36,664 bases of DNA from CAKSNH01 sp964422725. Lineage in GTDB: Bacteria > Bacillota > Clostridia > UBA1381. The notes under the pieces were generated by a model. The model did no database searches. It was not told where the DNA came from and saw only the letters and a program-made list of their open reading frames with translations. The stretch covers positions 1 through 36,664 of the forward strand of contig CAYRCC010000020.1 of assembly GCA_964422725.1 (NCBI GenBank), written 5' to 3'. Made by a program: the position numbers and the translations under genes. Shown one piece after another: positions 31,514 to 36,664 of the stretch (position 1 is the stretch's first letter; the number at the start of each line of letters is the position of its first letter).

Positions 31514-33937
31514 TTGAGTATATTGGAGCAATTGGGAAAAAATATTCTGTTTTTTGACGGCGGAATGGGTACAATGCTGCAAAAAAACGGACTGAAGGGC
31601 GGAGATATACCTGAGCTTTTGAACATAGAAAAGCCGGAGCTTATCGAAAAAATACATTCCGAGTATCTTGAGGCCGGATGTGATGTTGTAACCGCGAACA
31701 CCTTCGGCGCAAATTCGCTTAAAGAACACGAGTTCGGCTGTGACGTTGAGAAAATCATAGTTGCCGCACTCGGCGCGGCTAAGCGGTGCGCGGAAAAATA
31801 TTCCGATACAAAGAAACGATACGTAGCACTGGATATAGGTCCTACGGGAAAATTGCTTGAGCCTATGGGAGAGCTGTCGTTTGATGCGGCATATGAGGTG
31901 TTTAAGAAAAGCGCCGTTGCGGGTGAGCGTGCCGGCGCGGATTTGGTAATTATAGAAACTATGTCCGATACGCTTGAAACAAAAGCCGCCGTGCTTGCCG
32001 TTAAGGAAAATACCGGTTTGCCGATATTCTGCACTATGACGTTTGACGAAAGCGGAAAAACTCTCACCGGCGCAAATATTGAGGTTATGGCGGCTATGCT
32101 TGAGGGGCTCGGGGTTGACTGTATAGGCATAAACTGCGGTTTGGGTCCGATTCAGATTAAGGCGATGATGGCGGAACTTGCAAAGGTCGCCTCGATACCT
32201 GTTATGGCACAGCCAAACGCCGGACTGCCGGCAATAAAGGACGGAAAGACGGTATTTTCGGTAGGACCTGACGAATTCGGGGAGTGTATGGCGGAAATTG
32301 CGGCACTTGGGGCAAGCGTTCTGGGCGGCTGCTGCGGCACTACGCCGGAGCATATAAGACGTACTGTGGAGCTTTGCAAAGACTTCAAGCCTGTTGTAGA
32401 GCATAAGCCGTTTACGGTAGTGACATCTTATTCGACGGCGGTTCGCTTGGGCGGACAGCCTATGATTATCGGCGAGAGGATTAATCCTACAGGCAAAAAG
32501 AAATTCAAAGAGGCACTCAAAAACGATGATATGGACTATATACTCGGCGAGGCAATCGCACAGCAGGAGGCGGGCGCGCATATTCTTGATGTCAACGTCG
32601 GACTTCCGGAAATAAACGAAACCGAGGTTATGGTTAAAGCCGTAAAAGCGATACAGGCCTCTGTTAATCTGCCGCTTCAGATTGACTCCTCCGAGCCGCC
32701 GGTGCTTGACAGGGCACTTAGGATTTATAACGGCAAGCCTATGATTAATTCGGTCAACGGTAAGGCTGAGAGTATGGCGGCGGTGTTTCCGCTTGTGAAA
32801 AAGTACGGCGGCGTTGTCGTAGGACTTGCGCTTGATGAGGACGGTATACCCGAAAGTGCCGAGGGCAGGTTTGCAATAGCCGAAAAAATTGTAAACACAG
32901 CAAAAAGCTATGGTATAGACAAAAAGAATATAGTAATCGACGCGCTTACGCTTACGGTCAGTGCACAGCAGACAGCCTCGGCGCAGACGGTTAAAGCACT
33001 TGCTATGGTTAAGGAAAAGCTTGGTGTGAACACTGTGCTTGGGGTGTCGAATATTTCGTTTGGTCTGCCGAGGCGTGAGCTGATTAACAGCACATTTTTT
33101 GCGCTTGCGCTCCACAGCGGACTTGATGCGTGCATAATAAATCCGTGCGCGGCGGCTATGATGGATACGTATCGGTCATACTGCGCGCTTTGCGGATACG
33201 ACAAAAACTGCACAGACTATATCGCGGCTTACACCGGCACAAGTGCTCAAACTACGGTTACGCGGACGGAGCAGTCGGAAAAAGCCGCAAACGGTGCGCC
33301 GGCAGATGCCGAGTCGCAGAAACTGTACAATTTAATTGTCAAGGGTTTGAGGGAACAGTCGTATAACGCGACATTGGAGGTTTTGAAAAAAACACAGCCG
33401 CTTGATGTAATAAACAATATTCTGGTTAAGGCACTCGACGCTGTCGGAAGTGAGTTTGAAAAGGGGACTATGTTTTTGCCGCAGCTTATGATGAGTGCCG
33501 AAACCGTAAAAAATGCGTTTGCGGCGATAAAGGAGTATATAGAAACGTCGGGGACGAAACAGGAGTCGAGAGGTAAAATATTGATTGCCACAGTAAAGGG
33601 CGATATTCACGATATAGGAAAAAATATTGTAAAAGTGCTGCTTGAAAATTACGGGTATGAGGTTATTGATATGGGCAAAGATGTACCGATTGAGGATATC
33701 GTTGATACACTGCGCCGCGAGGATATTCACATATGCGGACTCAGCGCGCTTATGACAACTACCGTTGTGAGTATGGAAAACACTATAAAAGCAATAAGAG
33801 AAGCCAATCTTGACGTTAAAGTTATGGTGGGCGGAGCGGTGCTTACACAGGAGTATGCGGATATGATAGGTGCGGATTTTTATGCAAAGGACGCTCTCGC
33901 TTCGGTAAACTGCGCAAATATGTGGACAGGCAATTAA
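31514..33937 (+). CDS. metH: B12-dependent methionine synthase, short form without reactivation domain
   Basis: An 807-residue cytosolic enzyme moving a methyl group from methyl-tetrahydrofolate via cobalamin to homocysteine. The homocysteine domain (1-290) has zinc ligands in INCG (Cys208) and GGCCGTT (Cys273, Cys274). The pterin domain (about 315-575) shows GERINPTGKKKF and LDVNVGLPEINE. The cobalamin cap domain (about 600-680) leads to the Rossmann B12 domain with DxHxxG in GDIHDIGKN (Asp697, His699, Gly702). The roughly 330-residue S-adenosylmethionine reactivation domain of E. coli MetH is absent, as in many Clostridia, where a separate activation protein is used; none is in this window. 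The start is a TTG at 31514 with AAAGGA upstream; no in-frame ATG is near. Confidence 0.93.
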   Translation: MSILEQLGKNILFFDGGMGTMLQKNGLKGGDIPELLNIEKPELIEKIHSEYLEAGCDVVTANTFGANSLKEHEFGCDVEKIIVAALGAAKRCAEKYSDTKKRYVALDIGPTGKLLEPMGELSFDAAYEVFKKSAVAGERAGADLVIIETMSDTLETKAAVLAVKENTGLPIFCTMTFDESGKTLTGANIEVMAAMLEGLGVDCIGINCGLGPIQIKAMMAELAKVASIPVMAQPNAGLPAIKDGKTVFSVGPDEFGECMAEIAALGASVLGGCCGTTPEHIRRTVELCKDFKPVVEHKPFTVVTSYSTAVRLGGQPMIIGERINPTGKKKFKEALKNDDMDYILGEAIAQQEAGAHILDVNVGLPEINETEVMVKAVKAIQASVNLPLQIDSSEPPVLDRALRIYNGKPMINSVNGKAESMAAVFPLVKKYGGVVVGLALDEDGIPESAEGRFAIAEKIVNTAKSYGIDKKNIVIDALTLTVSAQQTASAQTVKALAMVKEKLGVNTVLGVSNISFGLPRRELINSTFFALALHSGLDACIINPCAAAMMDTYRSYCALCGYDKNCTDYIAAYTGTSAQTTVTRTEQSEKAANGAPADAESQKLYNLIVKGLREQSYNATLEVLKKTQPLDVINNILVKALDAVGSEFEKGTMFLPQLMMSAETVKNAFAAIKEYIETSGTKQESRGKILIATVKGDIHDIGKNIVKVLLENYGYEVIDMGKDVPIEDIVDTLRREDIHICGLSALMTTTVVSMENTIKAIREANLDVKVMVGGAVLTQEYADMIGADFYAKDALASVNCANMWTGN

Positions 33938-33965
33938 ATCCGCCTGTAAAATTTTGCTTTAACGA

Positions 33966-33993
33966 TTGACACGGCTGTAAAAAGTGGTATAAT
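33966..33993 (+). promoter_or_regulatory. Promoter of galE
   Basis: TTGACA (33966-33971), 16 bases, TATAAT (33988-33993), about 35 bases before the start. It lies in the 89-base gap after metH. Confidence 0.85.
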
Positions 33994-34026
33994 AGTGTAG
34001 AAATATTTTGTAAGGAGAAATGTATT

Positions 34027-35025
34027 ATGAGTATTTTGGTTACGGGCGGTATGGGATTTATCGGTTCGCATACCTGCGTTGAACTTTTAGAGGCCGGCTA
34101 TGAAGTGGTTATTATTGATAACCTTGTAAATTCAAAGGCGGACGTAAAGGATAAAATTGAAAAAATTACGGGCAAAACCGTAAAGTTTTACGAAAATGAT
34201 GTTGCCGACAAAAATGCGCTGAACAAAATTTTCGATGAAAACAATATTGAGGGCGTAATTCATTTTGCCGGTCTTAAAGCTGTCGGCGAATCTGTGGCAC
34301 AGCCGTTGAGATATTATCAAAACAACCTGATAAGCACACTTAATTTGTGTGAGGTTATGGCGGCGCGCGGATGCAAAAAGCTTGTATTCTCGTCATCGGC
34401 TACGGTTTACGGTATGCCTGAGAGAGTGCCTATAAAGGAAGATTTTCCGCTTTCCACAACGAATCCTTACGGTGCTACCAAGCTTATGATTGAGGATATG
34501 CTCCGCGACATTGCAAAGGCTGACGGCGAATGGAGCGTAGCGCTTTTGCGTTACTTTAATCCGATAGGTGCACATAAGAGCGGACTTATCGGTGAAAATC
34601 CTAACGGCATACCAAACAATCTTATGCCGTACATAACTCAGGTTGCGGTGGGTAAGCTTGAAAAACTGAATGTGTTCGGCAACGACTACCCGACTCACGA
34701 CGGTACGGGAGTGCGTGATTATATTCACGTTGTCGACCTTGCAAAGGGACATATAAACGCGTTAAAGAAGGTTACCGAGAAAAAGGGAATAGATGCGTAT
34801 AATCTCGGTACGGGCACAGGTTACAGCGTGCTTGACATTGTGAAAGCATTTGAAGATGCAAACGATATAAAGATACCTTATGTAATAGCACCGCGCCGTC
34901 CGGGTGACATTGCGGAATGTTATGCCGACCCTGAAAAAGCGCGTGCGGAGCTTGGCTGGGAAGCAAAATACGGTATCCGCGATATGTGTGAATCATCGTG
35001 GAATTTTGCAAAGAACAATAAGTAA
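34027..35025 (+). CDS. galE: UDP-glucose 4-epimerase
   Basis: A 332-residue NAD-dependent short-chain dehydrogenase-type enzyme interconverting UDP-glucose and UDP-galactose, and perhaps their N-acetyl forms. The NAD loop GGMGFIGSH spans 7-15, with acidic Asp31 in VVIIDNLVNS. The active-site Ser/Thr lie in FSSSATVYG (about 121-129), and Tyr148/Lys152 in NPYGATKLM. The C-terminal substrate part has NLGTGTGYSVLDIV and PRRPGDIAECYADP. Full length for GalE. TAAGGAG precedes the ATG. It supplies sugar donors for surface polymers, or galactose use after pectin side-chain breakdown (inference). The GtrA gene follows at 156 bases. Confidence 0.95.
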   Translation: MSILVTGGMGFIGSHTCVELLEAGYEVVIIDNLVNSKADVKDKIEKITGKTVKFYENDVADKNALNKIFDENNIEGVIHFAGLKAVGESVAQPLRYYQNNLISTLNLCEVMAARGCKKLVFSSSATVYGMPERVPIKEDFPLSTTNPYGATKLMIEDMLRDIAKADGEWSVALLRYFNPIGAHKSGLIGENPNGIPNNLMPYITQVAVGKLEKLNVFGNDYPTHDGTGVRDYIHVVDLAKGHINALKKVTEKKGIDAYNLGTGTGYSVLDIVKAFEDANDIKIPYVIAPRRPGDIAECYADPEKARAELGWEAKYGIRDMCESSWNFAKNNK

Positions 35026-35089
35026 ACGTGTAAGTGCAGGCAAACCCTTTTTGGTTTTGTTCAGGCTTTTGATGGGATTTCGCTGTCTG

Positions 35090-35131
35090 CGGACGGCGGC
35101 AAGCTTTGATGCAAAAACCGTCCGGTTTTGT
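35090..35131 (+). terminator. Possible weak terminator after galE
   Basis: CGGACGG and CCGTCCG arms with a 21-base loop, followed by GTTTTG and T-rich sequence. The large loop makes it uncertain; readthrough into the GtrA gene is plausible. Confidence 0.35.
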
Positions 35132-35181
35132 CTGCCTTATTTTTGTGTGCGGTATTATATAGATTTTGCGGAGGGAAACAG

Positions 35182-35658
35182 GTGCAGAAATTTTTAGATA
35201 AAATTGCAGACTTTTTTGAAAAATTTATGCCGAAAATACTGATGAAGTATATACGTCAGTTTCTTACGGTGCAGTTTGTGCTTTTTGTGACGGTAGGAGT
35301 AATTAATACGTTCAACACAGCGGTTATTGCCACTGTGCTCGATATGCTGAAAAACAGCTTTTTCTCGGGTGCGGAATATATTGAGCGTTATAACATAACC
35401 TTTGTGGCAGGATATGTGCTGTCGATGATAATATCGTTTTTTCTGAATACCTACATAACTTTTCGGGAGAAACCCACATTGAAAAAATTTATTAAATTTC
35501 CGCTCAGTTATATCCCCAATTTTCTTATACAGTATGTATGTGTGGCTTTGTTTACTTCCCTTGAACTGAACAATACCGTCGCATATATGATTGCCGCGGT
35601 GATAGGTATTCCGGTGACGTTTTTGACTATGAAAATATTGGTATATAAAGGGAAATGA
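35182..35658 (+). CDS. GtrA-family membrane protein
   Basis: A 158-residue protein with four predicted membrane helices after a basic, amphipathic start (about 1-30). The helices are FVLFVTVGVINTFNTAVIATVL, FVAGYVLSMIISFFLNTYITF, FLIQYVCVALF and YMIAAVIGIPVTFLTMKILV. The motif F(V)TVGVxNTxxN in helix 1 and FLNTYITFRE after helix 2 are the GtrA signature. Family members are thought to help move or process lipid-linked sugars for surface polysaccharides. The start is a GTG at 35182, 6 bases after GGAGGG. The longer reading frame adds 18 residues without a ribosome site. Its position after galE fits cell-surface sugar work. Confidence 0.85.
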   Translation: MQKFLDKIADFFEKFMPKILMKYIRQFLTVQFVLFVTVGVINTFNTAVIATVLDMLKNSFFSGAEYIERYNITFVAGYVLSMIISFFLNTYITFREKPTLKKFIKFPLSYIPNFLIQYVCVALFTSLELNNTVAYMIAAVIGIPVTFLTMKILVYKGK

Positions 35659-35722
35659 GTTGTAGACTTTGCCGAATTTCTTTATCAGCGTGCCGCGGCA
35701 ACGGCAAAATCGAATTTGATTG

Positions 35723-35766
35723 ACAGGGCAAAGCCTGCATATAGGCTTGATTTAGCCTGTTTTTGC
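35723..35766 (+). terminator. Terminator after the GtrA gene
   Basis: ACAGG/CCTGT outer and CAA(A)GCCT/AGGCTTG inner arms form a long stem with bulges, followed by TTTTTGC. It lies 65 bases after the stop. Confidence 0.65.
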
Positions 35767-35816
35767 AAAAAACAATAGTAAAATTGCACAAATATTTTTT
35801 TTGCGCAAAAAAAATA

Positions 35817-35845
35817 TTGATTTATTTATACATTTGATGTATAAT
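35817..35845 (+). promoter_or_regulatory. Promoter of the YjfB-like gene
   Basis: TTGATT (35817-35822), 17 bases, TATAAT (35840-35845). It lies in very AT-rich sequence about 50 bases before the start. Confidence 0.75.
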
Positions 35846-35894
35846 ACAGTTATATAAAGTATATTACAGATAATTTATGAAAGGAGGCAGTTTT

Positions 35895-36071
35895 ATGGAA
35901 GTTGGTTCGGTTACTGCGCAAGGCATAAGCTTGCAGTCGGTTGTATCTATGGCAATGCTTGATAAGTCTATGGACTTGGAAAAACAGGTAGCATCGCAAA
36001 TGCTTGAAGGACTGAACGTCGGCAGTCCGGCTGCCGGGGAAGTTGGCAGTAGATTAGACGTATATGCTTAA
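35895..36071 (+). CDS. Small YjfB-like protein (putative motility-associated)
   Basis: A 58-residue acidic-to-neutral protein: MEVGSVTAQGISLQSVVSMAML, then DKSMDLEKQVASQMLEGLNV and a flexible Gly/Pro/Ser end. Size and pattern (short N-terminus, one amphipathic helix with MLDKSMDLEKQ, small C-terminal tail) resemble the YjfB 'putative motility protein' family, whose members often sit near sporulation or flagellar genes and have no proven function. The ATG at 35895 follows AAAGGAGG by 7 bases. The gene is monocistronic with a good promoter and a near-perfect terminator, so it is probably well expressed. Short length limits certainty of the family. Confidence 0.7.
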   Translation: MEVGSVTAQGISLQSVVSMAMLDKSMDLEKQVASQMLEGLNVGSPAAGEVGSRLDVYA

Positions 36072-36087
36072 ATAGTGGAGATAGTAC

Positions 36088-36118
36088 AAAGGGGTTGCCG
36101 CGCTGCGGCAACCCCTTT
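36088..36118. terminator. Strong intrinsic terminator, YjfB-like/sigG gap
   Basis: A perfect 14 bp stem AAAGGGGTTGCCGC/GCGGCAACCCCTTT with a 3-base loop. It lies between convergent genes and could serve both, though the T tracts are short. Confidence 0.85.
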
Positions 36119-36171
36119 CTATGTGTGCAAAATACATTTTTGAAGTTGTGAGTGTACAGATGTACCGCCTG

Positions 36172-36664
36172 CTAAATATACTTTCGCATATGCTTTAATG
36201 CATTTTTTTCAAGCCTTGACACCTGTGCTTGGCTTATACCTATTTCATCGGCAACCTCCATTTGTGTCCGTCCCTGAAAAAAGCGCAGATTCAAAATATG
36301 TTTCTCGCGTTCTCCCAAGTGTTTCATTGCCTCGCTTAGCGCAATGCTTTCAAGCCACATTTCGTCTGTGTTTTTATCGTCTTTTACTTGGTCCATAACA
36401 AATATTGCTTCTCCGCCGTCGTGATATACCGGCTCAAACAGCGATACCGGCTCGCTTATCGCGTCAAGTGCAAACACCACGTCCTCTTTGGGCAGATTCA
36501 GCTCTTTTGCAATTTCCGAGATTGTCGGTTCGCGTGAGTTTTCGTTTATCAGACGTTCTTTGACGTACATAGCTTTATACGCAATATCTTTCAATGAACG
36601 GCTTACTCGTATTGAATTGTTGTCGCGCAGATAGCGACGTATCTCGCCGATTATCATCGGAACG
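36172..36664 (-). CDS. sigG: RNA polymerase sporulation sigma factor SigG, 3' part (cut by window edge)
   Basis: The C-terminal portion of about 163 residues of a roughly 255-residue forespore sigma factor. Visible text begins VPMIIGEIRRYLRDNNSIRVSRS (end of region 2), then region 3 and region 4 with GRTQMEVADEIGISQAQVSRLEKNAL. The reading frame continues upstream past base 36664, so the Met at 36657 is not the start. Choice of SigG over SigF rests on RYLRDNNSIRVSRSLKDIAYKA and on ALDAISEPVSLFEPVYHDGG, both very close to B. subtilis SigG. In most Clostridia it lies with spoIIGA-sigE, which would be just outside the window. Confidence 0.93.
   Translation of the reverse strand, partial: VPMIIGEIRRYLRDNNSIRVSRSLKDIAYKAMYVKERLINENSREPTISEIAKELNLPKEDVVFALDAISEPVSLFEPVYHDGGEAIFVMDQVKDDKNTDEMWLESIALSEAMKHLGEREKHILNLRFFQGRTQMEVADEIGISQAQVSRLEKNALKHMRKYI

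Noticed and set aside
31469..33115. 548-codon open frame on the minus strand
   Set aside because: It is antisense to metH, whose zinc and pterin motifs fall on the plus strand; composition is shadow-like.
1..36664. CRISPR array, prophage or toxin-antitoxin pair
   Set aside because: No regularly spaced repeats, phage structural genes, integrase or convincing toxin-antitoxin pair were seen anywhere in the window.

Overview
The window looks like chromosome from a spore-forming member of the class Clostridia (Firmicutes). Evidence is the sporulation sigma factors SigH and SigG, an addB-addA recombination pair, a tRNA-binding T-box leader, strong AGGAGG-type ribosome sites and near-consensus sigma-A promoters with 16-17 bp spacers. 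The genus cannot be fixed from sequence alone. A secreted PL11 pectin-backbone lyase points to a plant-fibre or gut niche. Most of the window is ordinary core and accessory chromosome. I found no prophage, CRISPR array, defence island or biosynthetic cluster.

Left third (1-12.4 kb): a methyl-accepting chemotaxis receptor; a divergent-facing small SpoIIAA-like protein; a monocistronic PurF-like protein that has lost its glutaminase cysteine; a thiamine ECF S-component (ThiT); and a four-gene minus-strand operon, marR - tolC-like - adaptor lipoprotein - RND pump, read from a strong promoter about 200 bases upstream of marR.

Middle (12.4-22.2 kb), all minus strand: a stand-alone trpB under a Trp-type T-box (UGG specifier, antiterminator and terminator visible); a membrane-anchored Pro/Gln/Thr-rich protein; the large addB-addA pair; and tRNA-Arg(CCU). 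Next comes a 175 bp MITE-like element with inverted ends and a 5 bp target duplication, then the secreted rhamnogalacturonan lyase with a C-terminal stalk-like domain.

Right third (25.4-36.7 kb): sigH, a tRNA-shaped cloverleaf of unknown role, a double zinc-ribbon protein, and small accessory genes (TfoX-N, DUF3795-like, Fe-S/FMN flavoprotein, and a frameshifted remnant). These are followed by the minus-strand tagA-thyX-tmk operon (wall-polymer glycosyltransferase plus dTMP/dTDP synthesis), a decayed ISAs1-type element with intact 17 bp inverted ends, a short B12-dependent methionine synthase, galE, a GtrA-family membrane protein, a YjfB-like small protein, and the 3' part of sigG running off the edge.

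The items most worth a second look are the glutaminase-dead PurF paralogue, the cloverleaf RNA between sigH and the zinc-ribbon gene, the MITE-like element, and the TolC-like partner in an organism that should have no outer membrane.
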